Positions 8,763 to 19,318 of a stretch of 64,000 bases of DNA are shown here, piece by piece. Position 1 is the stretch's first letter. Every line of letters begins with the position of its first letter. The DNA is taken from positions 473,034 to 537,033 of the forward strand of contig MKUW01000006.1 in assembly GCA_001899005.1 (NCBI GenBank), in the 5' to 3' direction. This DNA comes from Chloroflexi bacterium 44-23 (GTDB lineage Bacteria; Chloroflexota; Anaerolineae; Anaerolineales; Anaerolineaceae). Below the pieces are notes generated by a model. That model made no database searches, was not told where the DNA came from, and saw only the letters and a program-made list of their open reading frames with translations. The translations under genes were made by a program, and so were the position numbers.

Positions 8763-8803
8763 ACTGGCAACTAACTCAAAGATTTAGTTGCCAGTTTGTA
8801 TTC
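8763..8803 (+). terminator. terminator of the sigma-factor operon
   Basis: A perfect 12-bp stem (ACTGGCAACTAA / TTAGTTGCCAGT) with a 9-nt loop, followed by TTTGTATT, lies 20 bases after the lipoprotein stop codon. Confidence 0.8.
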
Positions 8804-8845
8804 CGGAAGCGGTGTAAATAGATAAAATTTATGGACTGCTCAAGC

Positions 8846-9463
8846 TTAAGAATCGAGATAGTACCTTTTCTCAAGAATTAGTCTGTAGACAGAGGCTGAT
8901 AGGAAGTATCGAAAGGGTCTCGCTTGCGAAATACGTTTCCGTATTTCTCTCGATGAAATCTCCAATAGAGGAGCGTCAATAAATATTACTTTTTTTGTAA
9001 TACCTGATAGTTTTCTTTCAAGCGCGTCCATGTGGACTTGATCGCCAGGTCGGCGCATAACCCCCAGCCCATCCAGGACAGAAAGCAACTCATGAGGTTT
9101 GTGCCAAGATGGAAAATCATGCAATGAATCGCCGCCTATCAAGTAGATCAGCTGCGCTTGTGGATTTTCCTGCCGAAGTATTTTGATTGTATCCAGAGTG
9201 TAATGCGGGCCTGGTCGTTCCAGCTCCACTCTCGATAATGCGAAACCTGGATTATCCTGGATTGCTGCATTAATCAGAGCCAACCGAGTCGTTATTGGTG
9301 ATAAAAATTGTTCACTCTTATGTGGTGGATCCGGAGTCAGCACCCAAAAAATGCGATCCAAGGTGAGGGCATGCAAAGCTTCTGCTGCCAGTATTAGATG
9401 ACCAAGGTGAGGAGGGTCAAAGCTACCACCAAAAACACCGATTCGTTGCTCTAATCCTGCCAT
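8846..9463 (-). CDS. nadD: nicotinate-nucleotide adenylyltransferase
   Basis: Converts nicotinate mononucleotide and ATP to deamido-NAD in NAD biosynthesis. The nucleotidyltransferase signature GGSFDPPHLGH is at 12-22, with the HxGH pair at His19 and His22, and the C-terminal ISSREIRKRI variant of the ISSTxIR motif is present. The length of 205 residues is normal. It overlaps the 3' end of obgE by 13 bases on the same strand, the obg-nadD order common in bacteria, so it is probably co-translated. The ATG at 9463 is supported by the motif beginning nine residues later. Confidence 0.96.
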   Translation of the reverse strand: MAGLEQRIGVFGGSFDPPHLGHLILAAEALHALTLDRIFWVLTPDPPHKSEQFLSPITTRLALINAAIQDNPGFALSRVELERPGPHYTLDTIKILRQENPQAQLIYLIGGDSLHDFPSWHKPHELLSVLDGLGVMRRPGDQVHMDALERKLSGITKKVIFIDAPLLEISSREIRKRISQARPFRYFLSASVYRLILEKRYYLDS

Positions 9464-10710
9464 TCCAGTTCAAATTCTCCAACGAAGACAGTGTCGCCTT
9501 CCTCAATCCCTTCAGCCCGTAAGGCTTTTTCAACACCCAGTGTTTCCATTAGTTTTTGGAAGCGACGAATGGAGCCTTCATGTTCCCAATAAGTCATTTT
9601 TGCCGCTCGTTCAATAGCGACTCCATAAACGTGGTAACCGTCTTCTAGCTTTTCTATTTTAAAGTCTGAGGGATCTTCTGCCGGTTTGTAAACAGGGATT
9701 TTCTCTTCAATTTCAAAATCAGGGGCGTTTTGAACCATTTCCACTAATTTCCATAAAACGGGACGAACATCTTTGCGTGCAAGTGCCGAGATAGGCATTG
9801 CCTCATAACCGAGCTCCTTTAACGAAGCTTTTATTTGTGGCCATCGTTCTTGAACAGAAGGCATATCCATTTTATTAAAAACTACCAACTGTGATTTTTC
9901 TTTCAGTCTGGAGTCAAACAGAGCCATTTCTTGATTTATTTGCGAGAAATCTGCCAAAGGATCCTCACTCATCCCGTCCAGAACGTGTAGCAGTACCTTT
10001 GTCCTTTGTATATGGCGCAGAAACGCGTCTCCCAGGCCAGCACCGGCATGGGCACCTTCAATCAAGCCGGGAATATCCGCTAAAATTAGGCTATGATCAT
10101 GATCAAGCTCAACCACCCCGAGGTTCGGTTCCAGGGTTGTGAATGGATAATCAGCAATCTTGGGTGTAGCATTGGTCACAGCTGCCAGAAAAGAAGATTT
10201 CCCCGCATTGGGTACCCCAACAATACCAACGTCAGCGATTAACTTGAGCTCCAGTCGAAGATTTTTCTCTTCTCCGGGTTCACCTTTTTCTCCCACTCTT
10301 GGCACTTGATGGCGAGCACTGACAAAGTGAACATTTCCACGGCCACCGCGCCCGCCGCGAGCAACCAATAATTCTTCATCTCGATGAACCAGATCACCTA
10401 GCAACTCTCCGGAATCCGCATCGTAAATTATCGTCCCTGGCGGCACAGGGATAACCAAAGCGTTGGCTGAGCGGCCGGTCATCTTCTGTTTGGCACCATT
10501 TTTCCCATCATCAGCAATATATTTATCCTTATAGCGCAAGGCGTTAAGTGTATTCAAAGTATGTTGGACACGCAAAATAACGTCACCGCCTCGTCCTCCA
10601 TCGCCCCCATCCGGGCCGCCTCGAGGAACATATTTTTCCCGACGAAAATGCACGGCCCCATCGCCGCCTTTCCCTGATTGGACAAATATTCTTACTTCAT
10701 CAATAAACAT
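9451..10710 (-). CDS. obgE: ribosome-associated GTPase ObgE/CgtA
   Basis: A GTPase needed for large-subunit maturation and stress control. The Gly-rich Obg domain occupies about 1-158 (repeats such as GGPDGGDGGRGG). The G domain has G1 GVPNAGKS at 165-172, G3 DIPGLIEGA from 212 and G4 NKMD near 280. A C-terminal OCT domain of about 75 residues, present in Firmicute-type Obg but absent in E. coli, completes the 419 residues. It is followed by the overlapping nadD. A strong hairpin separates it from the upstream P-loop gene. Confidence 0.97.
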   Translation of the reverse strand: MFIDEVRIFVQSGKGGDGAVHFRREKYVPRGGPDGGDGGRGGDVILRVQHTLNTLNALRYKDKYIADDGKNGAKQKMTGRSANALVIPVPPGTIIYDADSGELLGDLVHRDEELLVARGGRGGRGNVHFVSARHQVPRVGEKGEPGEEKNLRLELKLIADVGIVGVPNAGKSSFLAAVTNATPKIADYPFTTLEPNLGVVELDHDHSLILADIPGLIEGAHAGAGLGDAFLRHIQRTKVLLHVLDGMSEDPLADFSQINQEMALFDSRLKEKSQLVVFNKMDMPSVQERWPQIKASLKELGYEAMPISALARKDVRPVLWKLVEMVQNAPDFEIEEKIPVYKPAEDPSDFKIEKLEDGYHVYGVAIERAAKMTYWEHEGSIRRFQKLMETLGVEKALRAEGIEEGDTVFVGEFELEWQD

Positions 10711-10723
10711 AAATTCTTTCTTT

Positions 10724-10757
10724 GCACGGAGGCCGATAATAAATACGGCCTCCGTGC
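10724..10757 (-). terminator. strong intergenic hairpin between the P-loop gene and obgE
   Basis: A perfect 12-bp stem (GCACGGAGGCCG / CGGCCTCCGTGC) with a 10-nt loop. On the minus strand no U-run follows; purine-rich sequence leads into obgE. It may be an attenuator, an mRNA processing site or a factor-dependent stop rather than a classical terminator. Confidence 0.5.
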
Positions 10758-10769
10758 AGCTTAAGTAAA

Positions 10770-12086
10770 CTAATTTTCAAATTTGGTTTTAAGAATATCA
10801 ACCAATGTTGGTCTGCCAATCTCCTGCAATTCGTAACGCACTCGCTGCAATGGCTTATTAATTTTTATTATTCTACTGAGGTCGATTGGGGTTCCAGAAA
10901 CTACCAGGTCAACATCCATATTATTAATGGTCTCTTCCAGATCTTTCATTTGGTCTGCACCGTAACCCATAGCTGGTAAAATAACACCCGTATCAGGATA
11001 TTTTTCGTAGGTAGCTTTAATCGTTCGGACTGCAAAGGGGCGTGGATCGACAATTTCCGCAGCGCCGTAACGACGGGCAGCTACAAAACCTGCTCCATAC
11101 TTCATACCACCATGAGTTAGCGTTGGTCCATCTTCTACGACCAGCACCCGCTTGCCGCGGATAGCTTCCGGATCATCCACAAACAACGGGGATGCTCCTT
11201 CAATCACGATTGCATCGGGATTCAGTTGATGAATTGAATTGCGTACCTGAATAACGGCATCCGGATTGGCTGTATCAACTTTATTAATTACAAAAACATC
11301 GGCATGCAGCGTATTTGTTTCACCGGGATAATAACTTGTTTCATGCCCGGGGCGGTGCGGGTCAACTACAACGATTGCCAAATCATCTTTATAGAAGGAA
11401 AAGTCGTTATTTCCGCCATCCCAAATAATAATATCAACTTCTTCTTCCGCCTGTCGAAGAATAGCTTCGTAATCTACGCCGGCATAGACAATTACCCCAA
11501 TATCAATATGCGGTTCGTATTCTTCACGCTCTTCAATAGTACATTCGTGTTTGTCCAGGTCGGCATATGTGGCAAAGCGTTGAACTTTTTGCTTGACAAG
11601 ATCACCATACGGCATCGGATGCCGAATTGCTGCGACCCGGAAACCCATGTCCTTTAAAATCAAGGCAACTCGCCGGGTAGTCTGGCTTTTACCGCTACCC
11701 GTGCGAACAGCGGTGACAGAGACAACCGGTTTCACGGATTTAAGTTGTGTGTTTCTTAATCCCATTAAGCGAAAATCCGCACCAGCTTCATTGACCAGCG
11801 ATGCTTTATGCATCACATATTCATGCGGCACATCGCTATAAGCGAAGACTACCTGGTCAACATCCAATGATTTGATTAGGTCACGCAACTCACTCTCGGG
11901 ATAAATCGGAATTCCTTCAGGATACAGCGAACCTGCCAATTCGGCAGGATAGCGGCGCCCCTCAATGTTTGGAATCTGAGTGGCAGTAAATGCTACCACT
12001 TGATACTCCGGGTTATCTCGATAAAAAACATTGAAGTTGTGAAAGTCGCGCCCAGCAGCGCCCATAATAAGGGTTCGAATGGTCAT
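10770..12086 (-). CDS. cyclic 2,3-diphosphoglycerate synthetase-like P-loop protein
   Basis: The 438-residue protein has an N-terminal Rossmann-like domain (about 1-118), a P-loop AVRTGSGKSQTTR at 127-139, a conserved IIWDGGNNDFSF segment, a Walker-B-like VVVDPHRPGHE, and a guanine-specificity-like NKVD. This architecture matches the family of archaeal cyclic 2,3-diphosphoglycerate synthetase, which also has many uncharacterised bacterial members. The archaeal enzyme makes cyclic 2,3-DPG, a thermoprotective and phosphate-storage solute. Whether the bacterial proteins do the same is not established, so the name gives the family, not a proven activity. It sits 41 bases downstream of argS on the same strand. 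Confidence 0.7.
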   Translation of the reverse strand: MTIRTLIMGAAGRDFHNFNVFYRDNPEYQVVAFTATQIPNIEGRRYPAELAGSLYPEGIPIYPESELRDLIKSLDVDQVVFAYSDVPHEYVMHKASLVNEAGADFRLMGLRNTQLKSVKPVVSVTAVRTGSGKSQTTRRVALILKDMGFRVAAIRHPMPYGDLVKQKVQRFATYADLDKHECTIEEREEYEPHIDIGVIVYAGVDYEAILRQAEEEVDIIIWDGGNNDFSFYKDDLAIVVVDPHRPGHETSYYPGETNTLHADVFVINKVDTANPDAVIQVRNSIHQLNPDAIVIEGASPLFVDDPEAIRGKRVLVVEDGPTLTHGGMKYGAGFVAARRYGAAEIVDPRPFAVRTIKATYEKYPDTGVILPAMGYGADQMKDLEETINNMDVDLVVSGTPIDLSRIIKINKPLQRVRYELQEIGRPTLVDILKTKFEN

Positions 12087-12127
12087 AATTTATACTCCTT
12101 CTCTAAAAATTGATATAAATCATCGTT

Positions 12128-13894
12128 TCACATCGCTTCTGGGGCTGTGATGCCCAGCAAAGTCAGACTGTTAGCTATGGTCTGGCGGGTTGCCATTACA
12201 AGGCGCAAACGCGCATTTTTGACCGGCTCATCCACATACAGAACCGGGCACTGGGTATAAAAATCGTTAAATTTTCGGGCTAAGTCATAAGCGTAGTTCG
12301 CAATTTGCAGTGTACGATATTCGGCTGCTGCTCTTTCTACTTCCCGTGGAAATCGCGATAATACATCCACCAATTCAATTTCTTGAGAAGTCATCTCGTA
12401 TTCTGGTGTTACCGATTGATCGAAAGTACCCCCAGCTTTTCGCAAAATGCTGCCTGCCCGAACAAAGGCATATTGGATATAAGGAGCAGCCTGTCCATTA
12501 AAATCCAAAGCTGTTTCCCAATCAAAGGTGACGATCTTCGCATTTTCACGTGACTGCATCGGGTATTTAATCGCGCCGATACCAACTGCCTTCGCAGTTG
12601 CCAATTTTTTTTCTTCTGAGAGATCGGGGTTTTTCTGCTGAACAACTTCATAGGCGCGTTGGGTGGCTTCGCGCATCAAGTCTTCCAACAATACCACCGT
12701 TCCTTCACGCGAAGCCATGACCACATTTCCGGGTAGATTGACCAGTTCATAAGGGATATGCTCGCATTTCTTGGCCCATTCATATCCCGCAATTTCCAAT
12801 GTTTTGAATACTTGTTGAAAATGGAGAGATTGACGTACATCGACAATATATAACGATAATTTCAAATCCGGATAATCAAGAAACTTTTGGCGAGCCAATG
12901 CCAGGTCCTCTGTGGCATACAACGCGGTCCCATCAGAACGCAAGGCCACGAAGACACGAAATTTCTCTTTTGTTAAGCCTAAAATCTCGTCGATTTTGAC
13001 AATTACTGCGCCATCCGGTCTTTCATCAATAGCAATTTTCTTGTTGATCAGATCCTGTACAATTTCTTTGCCCGGAATCTCCATTTGGCTATTAAAATAG
13101 TAGCGATCAAAGTGAATGTCAAGAGCCTCATAAATCTGGTAGAAACCCTGTAAGGACCACTCGCGAGTCTCCTCCCACAACTTCACCAATTCAGGATCAC
13201 GCTCATCCCAGCGTTTGTACAGTGCCCGAATCTCACTTTCCAGAAGGGGGTTCTGCTCCAGGCGTTGGCTTGCTTCTGCATACACCGCTCCCATCCATTG
13301 GGTTATATCCTTGTCTGGTTTTTCATTAGCATGGAAATTGATATAACACCATAACCATTTAATGACATGTAAGCCCATATCACCGGGGTAATTGGCACGG
13401 ATCACGTCATAACCCGCAAAATCAAGAATTCTCGAAAGAGTATCTCCCAGAATCGCACTCCGCAAATGGCCAACATGAAAAGATTTGTGTGTGTTGGGTT
13501 GTGAGAACTCAACCATAATTTGCTCTTGTTTTCGAGCAGCTCTCCCAAAATTAGCTTTTTGACCAATAACCGAATCGATAACTCGTTGAGCATATTCCAC
13601 TGTAGAAAAATAAAGGTTGACATAGCCTTTGACAGCTTCTACCTTCTCAAATCCAGGTGGAGTGCCCAGATATTTAGCCAATTGATCAGCAAGATTTATC
13701 GCATAATCAGGAATGTTCTTTTTTTCATTTCTAGCACGTGCATCGGCGGCAGCCAGGGCAAAAAGAGATGTCGATAAACCCCAATGTCCGCTAAATGGAA
13801 TCCAATTCCATTGGACGGGAATATCCGGAAGACCGTGAATAGAGGTAAATTCTCTAATAATTTTCTCGACATTACTTGATTCCACTGCAAACAT
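12128..13894 (-). CDS. argS: arginyl-tRNA synthetase
   Basis: Class I synthetase charging tRNA-Arg. The N-terminal additional domain (about 1-115) is followed by the HIGH motif as HVGH at 140-143, the MASREGT segment that stands in for KMSKS as in most ArgRS, and the DALR anticodon-binding domain at about 465-588. The length of 588 is slightly above the bacterial average. It starts with ATG at 13894. A candidate -10 TATAAT lies about 40 bases upstream (complement of 13933-13938). It is the first gene of the argS - P-loop - obgE - nadD series on the minus strand. Confidence 0.96.
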   Translation of the reverse strand: MFAVESSNVEKIIREFTSIHGLPDIPVQWNWIPFSGHWGLSTSLFALAAADARARNEKKNIPDYAINLADQLAKYLGTPPGFEKVEAVKGYVNLYFSTVEYAQRVIDSVIGQKANFGRAARKQEQIMVEFSQPNTHKSFHVGHLRSAILGDTLSRILDFAGYDVIRANYPGDMGLHVIKWLWCYINFHANEKPDKDITQWMGAVYAEASQRLEQNPLLESEIRALYKRWDERDPELVKLWEETREWSLQGFYQIYEALDIHFDRYYFNSQMEIPGKEIVQDLINKKIAIDERPDGAVIVKIDEILGLTKEKFRVFVALRSDGTALYATEDLALARQKFLDYPDLKLSLYIVDVRQSLHFQQVFKTLEIAGYEWAKKCEHIPYELVNLPGNVVMASREGTVVLLEDLMREATQRAYEVVQQKNPDLSEEKKLATAKAVGIGAIKYPMQSRENAKIVTFDWETALDFNGQAAPYIQYAFVRAGSILRKAGGTFDQSVTPEYEMTSQEIELVDVLSRFPREVERAAAEYRTLQIANYAYDLARKFNDFYTQCPVLYVDEPVKNARLRLVMATRQTIANSLTLLGITAPEAM

Positions 13895-14199
13895 TCAACA
13901 AGCTCTTTTATTACAGGATTTGGCACCTTTGAAATTATATCATGCAGGCCTCATCCTCACCGAATCCATTTTGCCGGTGTGTCTGCCACTTTGTCGAAGC
14001 CGGTTCTCTTTTGTACAAAAGAAGAGCCGGAGGGATTAAAAATAAATACAGACATAAGCATTTTCGGAAATTTATTATTCGGGAAAAGATGAGTTCCGGC
14101 GACTATCAAAGAAACTTGAACTCTTATTTATTCTTCTGAATTTAGATGTAAATACTTAATAAATAGATGGGCAAATTATCTATTTTAAAACCAAGATGA

Positions 14200-14505
14200 T
14201 CCTCCTAGCCTGCTATTTGGTGTGTCCGCTTTTGAACCCACCATTTTTGCAATTTCGCTATCAGCTCGCGCAGCGTCTATCAGATAGTCCATCCTGTGTG
14301 AGAAAGATTGCCTCTCTACGCTGCTGCCGATCATAACAAAAAGCAGTGATAGTTTGGTACATTACGAACTAAATTGAGAAGAAAATGCCTTCCTTCCGAG
14401 GGGTATGATGATTCTTTCACGTCAGATCTCTCGTAAGGGCGAAGCATCCGGGAAAGCATTCCATCACGTAAAAACACGCCCATCGCGGATGCTTCGCCCA
14501 TGCGC
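14200..14505 (+). repeat. dispersed intergenic repeat, copy R3
   Basis: Positions 14329-14499 match the reverse complement of 57293-57470 closely, including AACAAAAAGCAGTGATAGTT, the AGATCTCTC block and the terminal hairpin. The hairpin arms are the perfect 14-mers GGGCGAAGCATCCG (14437-14450) and CGGATGCTTCGCCC (14486-14499). Upstream, 14200-14328 is a more diverged version of the middle of R1 and R4 (TTGGTGT, then CGCAGCGTC, then ATAGTCC). Confidence 0.85.
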
Positions 14506-14949
14506 CAATTATTGATATCATAAAGATGTGGCGTGATACAAACACACCCTACGCCTTACTTGCATTGAGTAATGTTATTTCTCCCTCGAACATCATCTCT
14601 AGGCAGTATAGCCCAATCTCCCAATGTCATTTCTGAGCAGTACGGAAATTCAGTGATCTTAATTAAGCTTATTCTTCCTGTGCTCACATTCAGAAGAGGG
14701 TACTGTCGTAATTAAAAAAAATCATGAGCAATCTGCAACTGAAATCAATCCCAAGTAACTGGAGATTTCCTCTTCTCGTAATTAAATAGGGCCGGATTAG
14801 ACAGTCATTTAATTGGGCTGATCCTTTCCACCCTGTCATACACCGAAAATTTTCCCAATATAAAAAGGCCTTGCACGGTTTTAAAAATGGCTGCGGCAAT
14901 GGATTTGCGTCAAGACTTATATCCTTCCCGCCACAACGAATTGAATGTG

Positions 14950-15001
14950 ATAAAAAATTAAAACCACAAGCAGGAGAAATTCATATCTCCTGCTTGTGGT
15001 T
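14950..15001 (-). terminator. rpsT terminator
   Basis: A perfect 16-bp stem (AACCACAAGCAGGAGA / TCTCCTGCTTGTGGTT) with an 8-nt loop lies 21 bases beyond the rpsT stop. On the minus strand it is followed by a T-rich run (TTTAATTTTTTA). Confidence 0.92.
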
Positions 15002-15021
15002 ATCGTATGAATTATTGCAAT

Positions 15022-15297
15022 TTATGCAGTTTTATTTTGCATGGCTGCGAGTTGCTTCATCAAACGACTCTTGCGACGAGCAGCGTTGTTTTTGTGAATC
15101 ACACCTTTTTGGGCAGCTTTATCCAGTGCCTTTATGGCAACTTTGACATTTTCTACTGCTTCATCCTCTTTTCCCGCCAAAATTGCTTTGCGGGATTTTG
15201 TAATGAATGTGCGGGCACGACCACGGAACGTACGGTTTAACACTCGTCGTTTTTCGTTCTGTTTGTTGCGTTTAATTTGAGACTTAATATTTGCCAA
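15022..15297 (-). CDS. rpsT: 30S ribosomal protein S20
   Basis: A 91-residue, strongly basic, helical protein that binds 16S rRNA in the small subunit. The opening MANIKSQIKRNKQNEKRR, the central FITKSRKAI and the C-terminal HKNNAARRKSRLMKQL are typical of S20. The start is ATG at 15297 with a purine-rich site upstream. It is monocistronic: an extended -10 lies about 90 bases upstream and a strong terminator closes it. The long leader could carry S20 autoregulation, which is known in E. coli but not demonstrated by this sequence. Confidence 0.97.
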   Translation of the reverse strand: MANIKSQIKRNKQNEKRRVLNRTFRGRARTFITKSRKAILAGKEDEAVENVKVAIKALDKAAQKGVIHKNNAARRKSRLMKQLAAMQNKTA

Positions 15298-15389
15298 TTT
15301 ATTTCCTCCAATTCACCTGAAAAGAAAATTCTTCTTTTGAGAGGGAACTGTTTGTCCAAAAAAATTTACTTACGAAGGGCAGCGCGCCA

Positions 15390-15398
15390 ATTATACCA
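15390..15398 (-). promoter_or_regulatory. extended -10 element of rpsT
   Basis: On the minus strand TGGTATAAT forms an extended -10 (TGn plus TATAAT). No convincing -35 lies 17 bases upstream. It leaves a leader of roughly 85 bases before rpsT. Confidence 0.5.
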
Positions 15399-15427
15399 GA
15401 AACATAAATTTGTGGGGAAGTGATTTT

Positions 15428-16606
15428 CTATTCCTTATCCATTAATGCAGCCAAACCTGGCAGTTCTTTCCCCTCCAACATTTCAAGAGAAGCTCCACCA
15501 CCAGTGGATATATGGGTGATTTTTTCGGCCAGCCCGGATTGATTGACGGCAGCAACTGAATCACCACCACCTACGATCGAGATAGCTTTAGATTCTGCAA
15601 CCGCCTTGGCAATATCAAAGGTTCCACGTGCGAAATTAGGCATTTCAAAAACACCCATCGGCCCATTCCAAACTACTGTACCGGCTTTTGCAATGACCTT
15701 GCTGTAATTTTTAATTGTTTCAGGACCAATATCCAGTATGCGCCAACCGTCGGGTATGGAGCCAACGGAAATTACTTTTCTGTCTGCGTCATTTTCAAAT
15801 GCATTGGCGATGACTACATCCACTGGGAGTCTTAACTTGCCGGTGCCTTTAGCAATCAATTGGCGTGCAATATCAAGCACTTCATCTTCTACCAGAGAAT
15901 CCCCCATCTCATATCCTTGCGCTTTGAAAAAAGTATTTGCCATGCCCCCGCCAATTAAAACACTGTCCGCTTTTTGCAGCAGATTCTCAATTACCCCAAT
16001 TTTGTCACTGACTTTTGCGCCGCCCAGAATGGCAACGAAAGGACGTTTCGGGTCCGCGATTGCCTGCCCCAGATATCTGATTTCTTTTTCCATCAGGAAT
16101 CCCGCGACTGCAGGTAAATATCTGGCAACCCCTTCGGTTGAAGCGTGAGCTCGATGAGCAGAGCCAAAAGCATCGTTCACATATAAATCTGCCAGGGCAG
16201 CAAATTTCTTGGCCATATCCAGATCATTTTTCGATTCACCTTTGTAAAAGCGGGTGTTCTCAAGCACCAAAATTTCTCCAGGTTTTAATTGCTGAGACGC
16301 TTTTTCCGCTTCCGGCCCAATACAATCATCCACGAAATACACAGGAACACTCACAAGGGTTTTAAGATACTCCGCAACCGGCCTTAACGAGTATTTTGGA
16401 TCAGGTTCATCCTTGGGACGGCCGAGATGAGAAAATAAAATCACGGCTGAACCATTGTCAAGCAAGTATTGAATGGTCGGTAAAGATGCGACAATACGAG
16501 TATCATCCTGAACAACACCATCTTTTATAGGGACATTAAAATCTACACGCACGAGCGCTTTTTTATTCTTAACATCAATATCTGTAATACTCTTCTTATT
16601 AAACAT
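15428..16606 (-). CDS. pgk: phosphoglycerate kinase
   Basis: Transfers phosphate between 1,3-bisphosphoglycerate and ADP in glycolysis. The signature RVDFNVP is near residue 20, the hinge and nucleotide-site motifs GGAKVSDK and GGGDSVAAV are present, and the total of 392 residues is normal. The ATG at 16606 was chosen because AGAGGTGAG immediately precedes it; the frame extends six codons further to an ATG without a ribosome site. It lies about 100 bases downstream of gap on the same strand, the classical gap-pgk pairing. Confidence 0.96.
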   Translation of the reverse strand: MFNKKSITDIDVKNKKALVRVDFNVPIKDGVVQDDTRIVASLPTIQYLLDNGSAVILFSHLGRPKDEPDPKYSLRPVAEYLKTLVSVPVYFVDDCIGPEAEKASQQLKPGEILVLENTRFYKGESKNDLDMAKKFAALADLYVNDAFGSAHRAHASTEGVARYLPAVAGFLMEKEIRYLGQAIADPKRPFVAILGGAKVSDKIGVIENLLQKADSVLIGGGMANTFFKAQGYEMGDSLVEDEVLDIARQLIAKGTGKLRLPVDVVIANAFENDADRKVISVGSIPDGWRILDIGPETIKNYSKVIAKAGTVVWNGPMGVFEMPNFARGTFDIAKAVAESKAISIVGGGDSVAAVNQSGLAEKITHISTGGGASLEMLEGKELPGLAALMDKE

Positions 16607-16639
16607 ACTCACCTCTTTCTTCAAATTCTGGTGAATAAA

Positions 16640-16681
16640 AATGCGTGATCTTCATTGCAAAATAATGATAGATCACGCATT
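16640..16681 (-). terminator. hairpin between gap and pgk
   Basis: A perfect 11-bp stem (AATGCGTGATC / GATCACGCATT) with a 20-nt loop follows gap. No strong U-run follows, so it may only partly terminate, or may stabilise gap mRNA and so set a higher GAPDH to PGK ratio (inference). Confidence 0.5.
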
Positions 16682-16708
16682 CTCATATTAATCTCTAACT
16701 TGACAAAT

Positions 16709-17776
<1,068 letters not shown>

Positions 17777-17799
17777 TTATCACGCATTTGCGCGATTAT

Positions 17800-19161
17800 T
17801 CACAAATCAATTCCGCTCTCTTTGTTTGTTAACGGTCCTGTTCTCTCATTATACAAATCAATGATCGCGTTTGCTAATTTTTGAGAATCGTGGCGCCAAG
17901 GCGAGTCCAAATCAACCAAATTGCCACTATAGACTGCATAATTTTCGATCAACACATCATCGACACAAACATAATCGATTCCCTTTGGTAAAGCCCCTTT
18001 GCAATTATCATTACATACTACTACATCAAAATAACCCTTTTTAATAACTTTTTCAACCGATTGCACATGATCAGAACAGGAAAATCCATCGGTCTCTCCC
18101 GGTTGAGTAGCGACATTTGATACAAAAAATTTTAAGGCTCGACTGGCGCGAAAAGCTTCGGTGATATCAGGAACAAGTAAATTAGGAAGCAGGCTTGTAT
18201 AAAGAGAACCAGGCCCAATGATGATCATGTCAGCATTTAATAGCGCTTGAATTGCCGGAGGGTACGCTCTCGGATTACCTGGCTCCAACCATACCTTTTT
18301 AATTGAACCGCCTAATTTGGTAATTTCGCTTTCACCCCTTATAGTTGAGATTTTATCGACCCCATTAATATCCTTTTTACTGATTTCGGCCACTAATGCA
18401 ACATCATGCAGCGTGGAAGGGAATACGCTCCCGCGTACAGCCAGAACCCGCCCTGATTCAGCAACCGCTTCTTCAAAACTGCCTGTAATTTCTGCCAAAG
18501 CTGTAATTAATAAATTACCCAGGGAATGCCCATTTAACCCAGCGTTCTCACCAAAACGATATTGGAAAACCTGCGAAAGTAATTCTTCATCAGCAGATAA
18601 TGCTGTCAGACAGTTGCGAATATCACCAGGCGGCAAAATCCCCATATTTCGGCGTAATTGTCCGGATGATCCCCCATCATCAGCCACGGTGACAATCGCG
18701 GTAATGTTAGAGGTGTGCTTTTTTAAACCACGTAATAAAGCCGAAAGACCGGTTCCCCCTCCAATCACAACCACTTTCGGCCCCTTATCTAACTTTTGGT
18801 AGCTCGTAACTGTATCAAACAAATGTTTCCCCGGTCTGATAAATGGTCTCAACAATGTTCGATTAATGCCCCACACACCAAGAGCAATTATGATAATTCC
18901 ACCCAACCCAAAAACCAGGGCACGGACTGGTCGGGCTAGAAAGCGCAAAGATAGGAATGAAATAATCGGAAGATACCACGTATCAGGAGTATTGCGATAA
19001 ACGTCCAAAATAATAACCGCAAAACCAACACCGATAAGAGCTGTCCCCAAGATGATCAACAAACCCCATCGTTTAATACCAAGACCCGGTGTCAACCACT
19101 TTAACACTGTGCCCAACCAGGTCATAATTTTTGGCAAAATTTTTTTGGATTTTAAAGACAT
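17800..19161 (-). CDS. yvcK: YvcK/CofD-family protein with an N-terminal membrane anchor
   Basis: YvcK (gluconeogenesis factor) proteins bind UDP-GlcNAc and affect cell-wall synthesis during growth on gluconeogenic carbon. The core begins at about residue 134 with VVVIGGGTGLSALL and continues with TVADDGGSSG and LPPGDIRNCL, all hallmarks. Ahead of the core lie two or more hydrophobic segments (about 35-55 and 85-110), absent from the roughly 320-residue Bacillus protein. The start is uncertain: the frame runs to a TTG at 19197, the ATG at 19161 is used here, and an ATG at 19125 is also possible. None has a clear ribosome site. It lies just upstream of gap and pgk, fitting a role linked to central carbon flow. 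Confidence 0.88.
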   Translation of the reverse strand: MSLKSKKILPKIMTWLGTVLKWLTPGLGIKRWGLLIILGTALIGVGFAVIILDVYRNTPDTWYLPIISFLSLRFLARPVRALVFGLGGIIIIALGVWGINRTLLRPFIRPGKHLFDTVTSYQKLDKGPKVVVIGGGTGLSALLRGLKKHTSNITAIVTVADDGGSSGQLRRNMGILPPGDIRNCLTALSADEELLSQVFQYRFGENAGLNGHSLGNLLITALAEITGSFEEAVAESGRVLAVRGSVFPSTLHDVALVAEISKKDINGVDKISTIRGESEITKLGGSIKKVWLEPGNPRAYPPAIQALLNADMIIIGPGSLYTSLLPNLLVPDITEAFRASRALKFFVSNVATQPGETDGFSCSDHVQSVEKVIKKGYFDVVVCNDNCKGALPKGIDYVCVDDVLIENYAVYSGNLVDLDSPWRHDSQKLANAIIDLYNERTGPLTNKESGIDL

Positions 19162-19301
19162 ATTTTGAATAATAATTCGCTTTAAGAAACAAGTCAACTA
19201 CTGGATTGATGCGAGAGTAACCTAATTTCTTTTATCCATCCAAGATGATATGAGAAAAATTCTTAATGAGAACGCTTATAAGTGCCGAGATGTCTGGCTT
19301 A

Positions 19302-19310
19302 TGCTATAAT
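19302..19310 (+). promoter_or_regulatory. extended -10 directly before the ROK gene
   Basis: TGCTATAAT ends 8 bases before the ATG at 19319, so transcription would begin at or within two bases of the start codon. No ribosome binding site is present. This predicts a leaderless mRNA. Confidence 0.6.
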
Positions 19311-19318
19311 TTCAAACA

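Larger units (their letters stand above)
13895..15021. other. gene-free region with repeat copy R3
   Basis: About 1.1 kb between argS and rpsT, both on the minus strand. It contains the promoter side of argS, an imperfect hairpin at 14000-14030 (CCGGTTCTC / GAGCCGG arms), repeat copy R3 at about 14200-14505, AT-rich sequence without recognisable genes, and the rpsT terminator at its right end. No open frame here resembles a protein family. Confidence 0.7.

Noticed and set aside
13895..14030. T-box leader ahead of argS
   Set aside because: The hairpin at 14000-14030 lies upstream of the likely promoter and the T-box consensus is absent from the leader.
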